Positions 34,632-45,584 of a stretch of 64,000 bases of DNA are shown piece after piece; the first letter of the stretch is position 1, and every line of letters starts with the position of its first letter. This stretch comes from Seminavis robusta (Eukaryota; Bacillariophyta; Bacillariophyceae; Naviculales; Naviculaceae). A program made the translations under genes and the position numbers. The notes under the pieces are model-generated. The model searched no databases. It was not told where the DNA came from and worked only from the letters and a program-made list of their open reading frames with translations. The stretch spans positions 1-64,000 of the forward strand of contig CAICTM010000332.1 of the NCBI GenBank assembly GCA_903772945.1. The letters run 5' to 3'.

Positions 34632-35548
34632 CACTTGCATGCATAAACCGATGATCCAGAACCAATCAACGAGCTAGCTAGGCAATCCAAACAAACGATG
34701 CAAGTTACTGAAAATGCCACATTCACCTTCAAGCCTCCTTCTTCCAACTAAGATTTGGCCACGCTGGCCCGTTGACAAAACTTCTTCACTCCTGCCAGGT
34801 GTAGACGTACAAACAAAGGCTAAATTGATTAGGAAATGTATCACTCGAGTAGCACCACAACTTGCACCTTAAAGGAGACGAAACTCTCGCTCGCTACTAG
34901 AGGGACTGGACGCAAAAAAAGTCCGGCAAGGAGTACTGGAAGGGCATCTTCAGAAGCAATGATTGCCAACGACCGGGATCGTCCTGAGAGGATCTAATAC
35001 TCTACGGTCAACACATTCTCTCTCCAGTTCAAGTAGCTTGTCATTGCCCCAGTGTCTCCCTGAGGTCACAGCCAGAATTAACGCAGGCAAGATCCTGAAG
35101 CACCTCGTAGTAACTCTTACGGTATCGTCGCCCCAATGCATCGTTTCATGAAAACTTCCCCTGTTGGCCCTTTGCTGGAAGACAACTTTGGAAATCAGGT
35201 AGTTGCGGTAAATAAAGTTTTCTATGCAAAAATGAGAAGTAAATATTGACTTTAACCCTAAACTTACCTCTACTACCCGACTAAACCTGTCTTCCAGGGC
35301 CGGACATGCAGGCAACGAGAACGACCCAGAATCCGAGAGAGGTCTGCAAGAAAACCCCGAACTGGGGTCTTCGTGAAAATTTCGATCTCGTATGTGTAGG
35401 TACTGTCATACGTATGAGCACAGGGATGCCATACAGTAGGCGTGCTAGCTGGCAATAGATTTCCAGAAGATGCCTCGCATCAATGTGGTTTTGGTCACTT
35501 CTCCACTCGATGTTCAGTGCGCTTGTATCTCTCTTGCAAGTTTTGACG
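34632..35548. other. Intergenic, nothing recognised
   Basis: About 920 bp between two plus-strand genes. Short frames on either strand lack family resemblance. An earlier in-frame ATG of the BTB gene lies at 35483, within this stretch. Confidence 0.45.
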
Positions 35549-36559
35549 ATGGAGATAAATCTGGATGACGCCCTGAAGCAGCTACCTGGGCTCTTCAAAG
35601 AGAGAGAGGAACGTCTGGATAAGCGCGAAAAAGATCTTCAGCGCCTCAAGGCCACACTCGAGGAGGAATACCCAAACGCCGGGGAGCCGGATGATGTGTT
35701 GGAACTGGACGTTGGAGGCACCCATCTTTCGGTTTCTCGTAGGACTTTGACGCAAGTTGATCTCACCATGCTTGCAGCCATGTTCAGTGGACGCTGGGAT
35801 GATAGTCTCCCAAAAACCAAGGATGGCAGGATCTTTATTGATCAGCCGATTGAGATCTTCCGCCCGCTGATCGACTATTTGCGAGCTCTTGCAACTGAAA
35901 CGCCCATCGTGCGCCGTCCTTATCCGCCGTCCTTCAATGACCCTGAGAGGAGGTTTGACTTTTACCGGATGGTGGAATACTACGGGATGAGTCTTGGCGT
36001 CTATCAGGTTGGAGTTTATCAATTGGCATCGAATGGTGTTCCGTCGACTCTGGTTGCAAGTCACCCTGATTTTGAGGTCCGAGCAGGAGGTGACTTTTCC
36101 ACGTATTGTCTTCAGCCACTCGAGAATCGTCATCGGATGTATATCAAGTCGTTTGAAGTCAAGGTTCCCGCAAAGAAGTCGGATTCTCGGAGTCCGACTC
36201 AAGTTGGATGGATGCGCGAAGGCCACGGCAGCTACTTGTTCAATAGAAAAAGTGACGGCACTGAAGGCGTCGGCTATGGCAATTACAGCGTTGCATGGGA
36301 TTTTGTAAGGTCAGGAATCGTTGTCCAAGGACAGTTCACTGAGGTACCCAATGCTTCAGTGAAGGCAGGAAGTGTGATCAGGTGCGAAGATCGTGGAAAT
36401 TCGTGGTACATTGACGGGAGCTTGGTAGCGTCGACGCAATCACAAAAGAACGTTGCCCTGATTTCGATTTCGTCGGTCGGTGTCAACAACATGATCCCTT
36501 GCGTCTCGCTGAAGGGGAAATGTGAATTTAAAACAACCATCGAGTTCCATTACGTCTGA
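35549..36559 (+). CDS. BTB (KCTD-type T1) domain protein
   Basis: Single exon, 336 residues from the ATG at 35549; an earlier in-frame ATG at 35483 would add a 22-residue hydrophobic extension that looks like 5' UTR. After a short charged helix (EREERLDKREKDLQRLKATL), a BTB/T1 domain begins with LELDVGGTHLSVSRRTL, then LAAMFSGRW, IFIDQPIEIFRPLIDYLRAL. This is the KCTD signature, usually a tetramer- or pentamer-forming adaptor for cullin-3 ubiquitin ligases. The C-terminal 190 residues (from FEVRAGGDFSTYCLQPL to the end) are beta-rich, with VGWMREGHGSYLF and RCEDRGNSWYIDG, which resemble a SPRY-like or lectin-like fold. This latter assignment is tentative. Confidence 0.75.
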   Translation: MEINLDDALKQLPGLFKEREERLDKREKDLQRLKATLEEEYPNAGEPDDVLELDVGGTHLSVSRRTLTQVDLTMLAAMFSGRWDDSLPKTKDGRIFIDQPIEIFRPLIDYLRALATETPIVRRPYPPSFNDPERRFDFYRMVEYYGMSLGVYQVGVYQLASNGVPSTLVASHPDFEVRAGGDFSTYCLQPLENRHRMYIKSFEVKVPAKKSDSRSPTQVGWMREGHGSYLFNRKSDGTEGVGYGNYSVAWDFVRSGIVVQGQFTEVPNASVKAGSVIRCEDRGNSWYIDGSLVASTQSQKNVALISISSVGVNNMIPCVSLKGKCEFKTTIEFHYV

Positions 36560-37563
36560 CCCCGATAGAATGGTTCTATCATTTCCTGCTTTGTGTGTAG
36601 GTGCAAAAATCTCCAAGTACAACCCCATGTTGTACTATTAATACCGGTATCACAGCGTTTCTCTCAGGTTCTCAGTTTCAAGTAGCAATGATAAAGATAA
36701 TCATGGTAGTATTTGAAGCTAACTGCATTGGAGACACCCAGATTATTCAGCGTGGGCACCGAGCTAGCTAGCAGATAGGTTCCTTGAAGCTCTTGGGTAC
36801 GGTATCATGGGGCAGCTGCAATTTCCGTTGCACCGCCTCGTTTGCATTCCAGTTGGAGCTCTCGGGGCCATATAATAGTGCAGCAATCATCTGCGGTCAA
36901 TATGATTGAAGACACCAACATCTATTGCAATAGCATAATTCAACAGAAAGATGAGGGCCTTCGTCAGAGCGCAACCTGATGGAAGAGAACAATTCAGTCA
37001 GGCGAAATGGATCTTTGGTGTCAAAGATCCAAAGCTGATCCAATCACAAAGAATGGGTTAGGCGCGCCTCCGCAAAAGCCTTTAGGTGACTAAAAGCTTG
37101 GCAGACGCTTGTCGATCCTACAAGTACTTAGCCAAAGCTGTTTCAATCGTTAACAATCGGCTAACTCGAGTGTGACAGATGCTACCTCACACTTATTATC
37201 GTCCGTTGGCACATACTTAACTCTGAATAATGAGGAGCACGCAAACCATTTAATAACCAAGAGTGCCAGAGTGTAGGATCTTTGTCATGAAGATATCCGT
37301 ATGATCACCCGTGACATCAAAGCGCAGCCGCTCACAAAATGAGGGTTCCGATACCTCCACAAAGAGGAAGCCTGAGTGAAGGGGGTTCTGCAATTGGGTA
37401 GCCAAGATATCAGTTCTGATTGACAACCCTGGTGTCATGTGACAAACATTCTTCTTTCCTCTTCTCATCTTCGGAAGCTCACAACAAAACAATTGCCAAA
37501 AGTTTCATTATTATCTATTGGTGAAGGCAATTATTATTATCAATTTTCTTTTGAAACGAAACA
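36560..37563. other. Intergenic, nothing recognised
   Basis: About 1 kb. It contains a taccggta unit near 36643 and a gctagctagc unit near 36765. It presumably includes the promoter of the H+-pyrophosphatase gene. Minus-strand frames are short and not protein-like. Confidence 0.45.
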
Positions 37564-40511
37564 ATGACGAACTACACGGACTTGGACGTTGGGTACTGCA
37601 GCCTCGACCCGCGGCAGTTTCCTTGCAGTGAAAATCCCATCACTCTGGTCTCCCTGGGCCTGGCAGCTTCCGGTTTGGGGCTGATCATGGTTTTCTTCTT
37701 GCTGCAACAGGTAAGTGCCGATCGGCAGCATTGCATCAAAGGATGGAGGCATGCATGCAATCCTGCTGAAATGGCAACTCACCATTGTGTTTCACTATTT
37801 TGCAATTTTTGATCAACAAAAGCTCCGCAAAGCACCCCGTGGAACGGACCACATGAACAAGATTTCGGATCAAATCAAGTCGGGAGCTCGTGCTTTCTTG
37901 GTGACCGAGTACAAATACCTTACCGTGTTTGTGGTGGTAGTCTGTACCATTCTTTTGATCTTGTACTCTCTGGACCCTCCTTCGGGAGATAAAACTGACG
38001 GAATTCGTTATGCTGCCTGCTTCTTGATGGGAGCATTCCTTTCGGGTGCTGCTGGATGGGGTGGAATGGCTGTGGCGACGGTATGTTCTGATTCATTCTC
38101 ACCCTTTGCGGTCTGTTGTGAGTTGGCAACAGTTTTTCTCACTTCTTTCCATTTTTTACTGTCATTCTATAGGATGCAAATGTTCGCACTACCCAAGCTG
38201 CCGACAAGGAAGGATTGGGCGTGGCTCTCCGCGTGGCCTTTACGGGAGGAGCTGTCATGGGATTTACTGTCGTTGGTCTTGGATTGGGTGGTGTCTCGCT
38301 CATGTTCTTTTTGGTGTCCTTGGGATACGATAGCAACACGGATTCTGGCGAGAATCCCGACGTGGAAGCGAAGCTCCGATATGCCGCCGATGTATTGGCT
38401 GGATTTGGATTTGGTGCCTCTTCGATTGCCCTCTTTGCCCGTGTCGCTGGAGGTATCTACACCAAGGCCGCCGATGTTGGAGCTGATCTGGTCGGAAAGG
38501 TCGAGATGGATATCCCTGAAGATGATCCTCGAAACCCCGCTGTCATTGCCGATAATGTCGGTGACAATGTTGGAGATGTTGCTGGTATGGGAGCCGATCT
38601 CTTTGAATCATTTGTAAGTCGTTGTGTTGTGCTGTGCTGTTCTTTCAAATGTTTTCAAGTGCGTTTTCTTTCATCTCATCCCCTGTTTGCTTCACTCGTC
38701 CGAACCCTTTTCTCCCTTCAGGTTGGTTCCATTATTGCTGCAGTCACCCTCGCTTCTGGAGACAGGGCCATGACAGCTCTCCCGTTCTGGATTTCTGGTG
38801 CCGGTATTTTTGCGGCCATGATTGGCTACTTTGCCGTTGGAGCTGCCGATGACGCTGGCCAGAAGGAACTCATGTTTGCGCTACACAAGGGAACCATTGT
38901 CTCCTCTACCTTTGTTCTGGGTTTTTCCGCCATTATCATCTGGCAATTCTTTGAAGACACGGACTCTGAAGCCGGCTGGAGGATTTATGCATGCATCGTC
39001 ATTGGTCTCGTTGCTGGAGTGTTGATTGGACAAGTCACGGAATACTTTACTTCCTACTCTTACTGGCCCACCAAGTCCATCACCGATGCAGGTGTTACCG
39101 GTCCAGCTACTGTCATCATTCAAGGTTTGGGTGTTGGAATGATCAGTTGTGTCTTCCCAGTCCTTATCATTGTGGCAACCATCCTCGGCTGCAATGCTCT
39201 CGCTGACGGATACGGAATTGCCATGGCTGCTGTTGGAATGCTCTCCACTTTGGGAGTAACCCTTGCCACCGATGCCTATGGTCCCATTGCCGATAATGCT
39301 GGTGCGTGCAATGAGAATATTTTGTTGTTTGAAGCTTCAAAGCAAGCCATGAAAGAGTGTGCTCATACTTCCCTTCTGTTTTATCTTTTTTAATTTGTTT
39401 CAGGAGGTATTGCTGAAATGGCTGAACTGGAAGAACGTGTTCGTGATACTACCGACGCATTGGATGCTCTTGGAAACACCACGGCTGCCACTGGAAAGGG
39501 TTTTGCCATTGGATCTGCTGTCCTTACAGCTCTCTCCCTGTTGAGTGCTTTCAAGTTGAAGGCTGGCCTGGACGAAGCTGGAGTCTCGGTTGACATTACT
39601 GACGCCGTTGTCCTTTCCGGAGTCTTGATTGGTGCCATGCTTCCCTTTTTGTTTGCTGCCTTGACCATGCTTTCCGTCCAAAAGGCTGCTGGAGCCATTA
39701 TCATTGAGGTTCGCCGTCAGTTTGCCGAGATTCCAGGACTCCGCGAAGGAACTGCCGAGGCCGACTCGGACAAGTGCGTTGCGATTTCTACCCAGAGTTC
39801 TGTCGAAGAGATGATCCTTCCTGGTATCTACGCCATTCTTTCTCCCATTACTGTGGGATTCCTCGTTGGACCCAAGTGCTTGACGGGAATGTTGGGTGGA
39901 GCCATTGCCTCTGGAATGATGCTTGCTATTATGATGGCCAATGCTGGTGGAGCTTGGGATAACTCCAAGAAGTACATTGAAATTGAAGGGTATGTGTCTT
40001 GGAGTGGTAGATTTGTGGAAGCTCTTTGTTGATTTTTCCTAACGGTTTCTCTCTCCCATGTTCTGGTTTTTGCAGGGCCAAGGGCGGCAAGGGAACTGAA
40101 ACACACAAGGCATGCGTTGTTGGCGACACTGTCGGAGATCCGTTCAAGGATACCAGCGGTCCTGCCTTGAATATTCTCATCAAGCTCATGAGCATCATCT
40201 CGTTAACGATTGCTCCTCTGCTGAAGTCGAACCCTGAAGATTGGGCCACTTGGTACTACGGCCTTATTCCTCTGGCTCTCATGATTATTGGCACCATTGC
40301 CGTGTACTGGTTGTATTGGAGAGAGATTGCCGACATTACTGCCGACTTTGCTGCATCTGATGATGTGGAAACTCCCAAGAAGGAAGACGGAGCTGCTGCT
40401 GCTGCAGCAGAGGAGGAACCAGTCAAGGAGGACGAGGCTGCCAAGGATGTAGAACCGACGAATGTGGAGCCTGAAATCACCGCTGGGGACGGCGGGGAAG
40501 AACATGCCTAA
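37564..40511 (+). CDS. Vacuolar-type proton-pumping pyrophosphatase (H+-PPase), K+-dependent type
   Basis: Six exons: 37564-37710, 37823-38080, 38173-38613, 38722-39301, 39404-39989 and 40076-40511, giving 815 residues, all GT-AG and in frame. It hydrolyses pyrophosphate and pumps protons into the vacuole or other acidic compartments. Key marks are the substrate-site motif [11 protein letters not shown], the acidic motifs DNVGDNVGD, and [18 protein letters not shown] then [16 protein letters not shown]. In the segment [13 protein letters not shown], the Ala and Gly at the diagnostic positions are those of the K+-dependent type. About 15-16 membrane helices are visible. The protein ends in an unusual acidic, Ala/Glu-rich tail of about 50 residues ([20 protein letters not shown]). 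Strongly supported by length and motifs. Confidence 0.97.
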
Positions 40512-41307
40512 AGGTTGTGAATTCCCAAAAGCAAATCCCAAAAGCAAATTATATGTGTGACCTTTTGCTGCCCGAACTAAAGGGCACCTTTGATTCAATA
40601 TGAGTTGGTGCCTTGTTGTTTGGAAGCCGGCAAGATGTAATTGTGTGATCGTGACAATGCATGTTAAAAGTTAAAACAAAGAATGCTAATAGCAAAACTA
40701 TTGTGCTACAACACAAATTGCTAAAGCGTTGCTGGTACTGTACTGCTCGGCTCCACGCGTCTCTGTTGCTTCGCTGCTTCTGGCTAGTTTGTTGTCTTTC
40801 CTTCCGACTTTCTTTGCCATAGTACTTTTCCCGCTTATTGAAAGCTATACAGATTCAATAGTTGTCGCTTTTAGCCGCTCATCTCGCTTCCCAGGCAATG
40901 ATGTCCTGACAAAGGAGGAATACCGTAGCCCACAACCAACAAGGTGGCTGGACTCGACTTGTCACTCCTGGAGGTTGAACCGCTCAAGGTGCGGCCACCC
41001 TCCAACTGCTTTCAGCCAAGATGAGATGCTATTGAGCAGGTCTTGTCCTGGATCTTGGTCTTGGCATTGTCAATGGTGTCTTTAGTTAGATGGTGTCTGT
41101 GTCCTCTCGATTGCTGGACCTTCGCGTTATTCAAAATGACGAAATCCACGCTTTGCACCGTGGAAATTGTACCATCACGAATTGATGATCGAGTGGGACT
41201 CGAAGGGCGTCAGTTGAAGGCAGCACTCGATCATTCCGACCATGGACAACACCAAGGCATTGGACTTCTATTATACTTACAATTACCATTGATTGATCAA
41301 CGGCAAG
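40512..41307. other. Intergenic, upstream of the Ca2+ exchanger
   Basis: About 800 bp. An open plus-strand frame from 41043 runs into the exchanger in another reading frame and may contain short upstream frames, but it has no family resemblance. Nothing else is recognised. Confidence 0.4.
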
Positions 41308-43515
41308 ATGACGGCATCATCAGTAGTACGATCCTACCAGGAGACTCGAACACAACGACGGATGGACCCGACGCGGCATCGGTTCCAAACGAAAATGTCG
41401 TTGAGTTTGACCGCGTTTGCACTGGTGGGTTTGACCGTCTTGTCTCTGTGCTTCTCTTCTTCCAATAGTAGTCAACAACACCGCCAATTGGAAGACAATA
41501 TTTTTGTCCACGACGACTATTCCGGCAATTCCTGTCATGATCTCTTTACGGTCGCCCCCGACAGTCGAGAAGATCAATGCACATTTGCCCGCACGTGCAA
41601 CGATGGCGCCGGCATTTGGTTGCCCTTTGTCTTTTGTTCCAAACGGCTCAGTCCCACAGCTGTCTGCGCCATGCTTAGTCCCTTTGTCATTCTCTGGTTG
41701 ATCTTGATGTTTCGCTTGTTGGGGTCGACGGCGGAAGATTATTTCAGTCCCAGTCTGGAATACTTTTCCGTCAAGGCCAAGTTGCCTCCTCGCTTTGCCG
41801 GTGTGACGCTGTTGGCGTTGGGCAATGGAGCGGCCGATGTCAGTGCGACCATCAATGCCGTCACTTCGGATATGAAAAATGGATATCAAATGAGTTTGGG
41901 AGCATTGACCGGTGCTGCCATGTTTGTGGGAGGAGTCGTTAGTGCGGTTGTGATTCTTGTGGCCGGTGGAGTGCCATGTCGAGGAGCACTGGTACGAGAT
42001 GTTCTCATGCTATTCTTGACCATGATTGTCATTTGGGTGCATTTTGCAACGGGCGAAATTGGACCGGAAGCCATTTCGCTATTTTTGAGTTTGTACGGTA
42101 TTTTTGTCTTGGTAGTCCTGGTGGCCGATGCCTATCATCGCGGCGTCGTATTGCCACGACAGGCACTGCAAGATCATGAATCCGAACGAGAACGACAAAT
42201 GCAAGCGGCCGAAGAAATTCATGAATTGGCGTCGGGCAGTGGCACCAACTTGGAAATACAACAGCCCCCACCACCACAACAACAACAACCCGCACCGACG
42301 GCATTGGGCAATGTCCTTTCCGCACTCAGCAATTACGATCGTACTCCGGCCAACGAAGGATGGGGTGTGGGCGCCGATGAAATTGGACAAGAACGACCCG
42401 TCATGCTCCATGGAGCCAGAGGCATTATTCGAGGAGATCCCAATGAACGACCACCTCTAGAGGGAGACGAGCATGGGACCCCCTATTCCGTCTTGGAAGA
42501 CGCACAGGATCGGATTTGTGCCGAACCAGGACCGGCGGGAGGATCCATCTCGTACAATTGGCCAGCGGCGTTTGAAGAAGGAAAACAGGAAATCTTGGAT
42601 CATGCACATCAAGTGTGGGACGATATTGCCTACAATGGAGACATTCACTGGGCGGAGAAGGGAATGTTGTTTTGTGAATTGCCGTTTACCTTTTTGCGGC
42701 AGGTATGTGACAAAAAACAAGTCTTTATATTGCTTGTCTCATGACTGCTAGTGAGCGCTCTAACCCCTTGCTACGAAATAAATGAAATGCAGGTGACAGT
42801 CCCGATCCCCTGCGACGGCTATTACTGCCGTGGTCTGGTGTCACTTTCCATGGCAGTATCACCGATTTATCTAGGTTTGTATTTGTGGGCCGAACATGGC
42901 GTCCCACTCTTTACCTGGGAGGTCATGTTCTACATGGGAGTTCTTTGGGCCGTCGCCATTGGAATGGGGGCATTGGTGCTTCGATATGCACCGGCTGGAG
43001 AAGGTAACATGGCCTTGTTTGCGGCCACTCCGATTGCCTTGTACGGGTTCATTATTGGAGCAATGTGGGTCGATGCCATTGCCGATCATTTGGTCAATAT
43101 GCTGGATTTTATCGGAATTCTCTTGCGAATTCCAGGACCCGTCATTGGGTTGACAATTCTTGCGTGGGGAAACTCCGTGGCGGATTTGAGTGCCAATGTC
43201 GCCATGGCACGAAAGGGTTTGGCCAACATGGCCATGACGGCATGTTTTGCTGGTCCCGTCTTTAATCTCTTGATTGGGCTGGGTCTTGGCTTTTACTCTC
43301 TTGGCGCCAAGGAAGGAACGAGCTCAATACCGGTTGAAATCACCGGTTCCGTCCGGGCTGGTTTTATCTTTGTCATGTTGAACTGTACCGCCATTGTGGG
43401 AGTGGGTGTTTTCCTTTGCCACGGTCGCATCCCAAAGCAACATGGATACTTGGCACTAAGCCTATATTCCGTCTACGTGATAACGTCGATTGCCCTGGAA
43501 TACACCAAGAAGTGA
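41308..43515 (+). CDS. Cation/Ca2+ exchanger (CCX/NCLX type, CaCA superfamily)
   Basis: Exons 41308-42702 and 42793-43515, a 90-bp GT-AG intron, phase 0, 705 residues. Alpha-1 repeat: GVTLLALGNGAADVSATINA. Alpha-2 repeat: LTILAWGNSVADLSANVAMA, then FAGPVFNLLIGLGLG. These are the ion-binding repeats of Na+(K+)/Ca2+ exchangers; the GNGA and GNSVAD forms point to the CCX/NCLX branch. An N-terminal hydrophobic segment (LTAFALVGLTVLSLCFSSSN) may be a signal anchor, followed by a short lumenal Cys-containing segment (CHDLFTV, CTFARTCND, FCSK). Between the repeats is a large acidic cytosolic loop of about 180 residues with PPPPQQQQPAP and two charged segments. Intracellular-membrane location is possible but not visible. 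The start at 41308 is the first ATG of the frame. Confidence 0.92.
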
Positions 43516-43984
43516 GGGATGCAGCAGTCAGAGACGACAATCCTGAGTTTGCAACGGCGCCAGAGAGAAATGAAATGAAAGAGAGGCGCCAGTATGCAGA
43601 CTTATGCAGACTTGGTCCTTGTTGTGGTCCACCATATCTGAGCAGGATCCACTAGACTGGACAAGCAACACTCTTGGCCTCGCACTCATTCAGTCCGTTC
43701 TGGGTCGGTCGAGGCGCACACATCAAACTGGACTGCCTTTCCGATGTTCTACCGTATTTCATTACTTAAGCCGGCTTCGTTCCCACCCGGTCATTCCATT
43801 TACATACATGTAACATAATAATAGGTGCAGTTCCATTTCGATCAATCTCACTATAGGCCATCATGTTTGCATATTATTTAGCTAGGTACCGGTACTAGTA
43901 GTGCAGTTCTCGCCAACTTGACAGCTATCGGTATCACTGTGAAGAAAAGAAGACCGCCCCACAAGGTCAACAGTATCAAACTAG
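43516..43984. other. Intergenic, convergent 3' flanks
   Basis: About 470 bp between the exchanger (+) and methyltransferase (-) genes. It holds a taccggtac unit near 43888 and no recognisable gene. Confidence 0.5.
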
Positions 43985-45375
43985 CTAGAGTGGCGCCTTG
44001 TCGTTTACTTTTTTGATTGTGGCTGCTTGTTTCTGAACATGCTCTGTCTGCAGTTGTTGTGTGTCTGCCAAGTCTTGCAAGCCTTCTCCAATCTCCCCCA
44101 GTTGCCGATCAAAGTCTGCCTCTCGACCCATGATCCTGGCCAGCATTCTTTCCTGTTCGGATGTCAATGATGCTGGCGATTCCTGCTTTTTTGTCGTTGT
44201 TGTTGTTTGTCGCTGGTCTACCAACGTCCGCAGTGCACGAATCGTGGCTGGTCGTGTGCGACAGCACCCGCCCAAGACTATTCGAGGTGGTGGATTGTTG
44301 TTGCTGCTGTTCTTCCAAGTACGTTCAACAATCTCCACCGCTTCCATGAGCCGTTTTGCAAACACATCTTCATTGTGACGTAACCGGTCCCTTGCTTCCA
44401 CTCTTTGGTTTGACCATCCCATTCTTCTCCGCTATTGGGATAAATGATCACTCCACGTCGTGCTGTTGATACCAAAAAGTCGGCAATGATTTGAACGAGG
44501 GAGAGTATGTGTTGTGAATCACAACAATTGACGCCAATGGCATGAATGATGGTCGCCTCTGGATCCAGTTCCTGAATAGCTTGCAATGCCTCTTCTAGTT
44601 TGCTTCCGTCATTGAGTTCGTGCCCATTGCGACATGCGAATGAAATCCAGCAGGCGCAATTTTTGTCATTATTGTCTTGCTGCTGCAGTTCCTGCATCAA
44701 CTGGATAAAGGCACGGCATTCCATGACGCAAGGAACTGTTTCGAGGGCAATTCCGTCGGGCTTTTGTTGCAGTAGCGTAAGTGTCTTGCGTCTGTGAAAA
44801 TCTTGCAACTCTTGTTCCGACTGAATGTTGGGATAGTGGCCGGTATATTCACTGCCATCAGCCAATGCGGCACCGTAACAACCCATGCTGGCCACGACAA
44901 ACTTGTCTTCTTCTTTGCCGTTGTGTTGCGTGGCTTGACGAGCCAACTGGACGCCATCCGCCAGCATTTGTGTGGCTGTCGTCTCATCCTTGACAATCGC
45001 ATTCACCATGCCGCACTGATAGGTGACCGTGGTGAGTATTTGGGTGCCGGCGGCCAACCAATCTTGGTGTCCTTTCAAAATGGTCTCCCGGCCGTCTGGT
45101 GTCATGAGAAGAGACGAGGACCAGAGTTCGGGATACCAGTCAGCACGAAGAGGATGACCTTTGGGATGCTGGCCGCACAAGTCTCGTAAATGAGTACTGA
45201 CGCCTCCATCCAACAGCATAATCTTCTTGTTCTCGCTGTCGCTAGTATTGCGAAACCAGTCCTTTAGTGTAGTAGTCGTCGTCATGGTTTCTGTAGAGAA
45301 AAAACTTTGCTGTTGTCTTTGATGATTTCTACCCAGAAAACTGTGATTGTGGAGTGTTCCTAGTAGGGACACCAA
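43985..45375 (-). CDS. Homocysteine S-methyltransferase, reading frame broken
   Basis: Two overlapping minus-strand frames cover one protein. Frame 1 (45375 downwards) has LLDGGVSTHLRDL, VTYQCGMVNAIVKDE, ALETVPCVMECRAF, the zinc Cys site GVNCCDSQH and IYPNSGEEWDGQ. Frame 2 (to 43985) continues with EDVFAKRLMEAVEIVERTWK, the second zinc site LGGCCRTRPATIRAL and a helical tail. The switch lies near 44372-44405 and needs -1/+2 or a 17-nt gap. No normal-size intron fits: only a 17-bp GT...AG stretch exists there. Family members transfer a methyl group to homocysteine to give methionine, using S-methylmethionine or similar donors. An assembly or sequencing indel is as likely as a real mutation. 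The first 30 residues could be a mitochondrial presequence; the alternative start is at 45285. Confidence 0.85.
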
Positions 45376-45584
45376 GAGGGATTCTTATTATTGCCATCAA
45401 TTTGCTATCACTATCCATCATCTGCAGCTCTTGTGAGTGCTCTCGTGATGTCCTTGGATCTTTGGATCTTCGAAATGGATCTTTGGGATCCAACGGTGGT
45501 CAGACAGTGCTGCTGGCTTCTTTTCAAACACGGGAACGTCTTTGCCTCGAGCTTTCTTCGCAGTGGGCAGTCTGATGTCAGAAG

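Noticed and set aside
41043-41468. 141-residue plus-strand frame overlapping the start of the Ca2+ exchanger in another frame
   Set aside because: Overlaps a clearly supported gene and lacks any recognised pattern; probably 5' UTR and chance frame.
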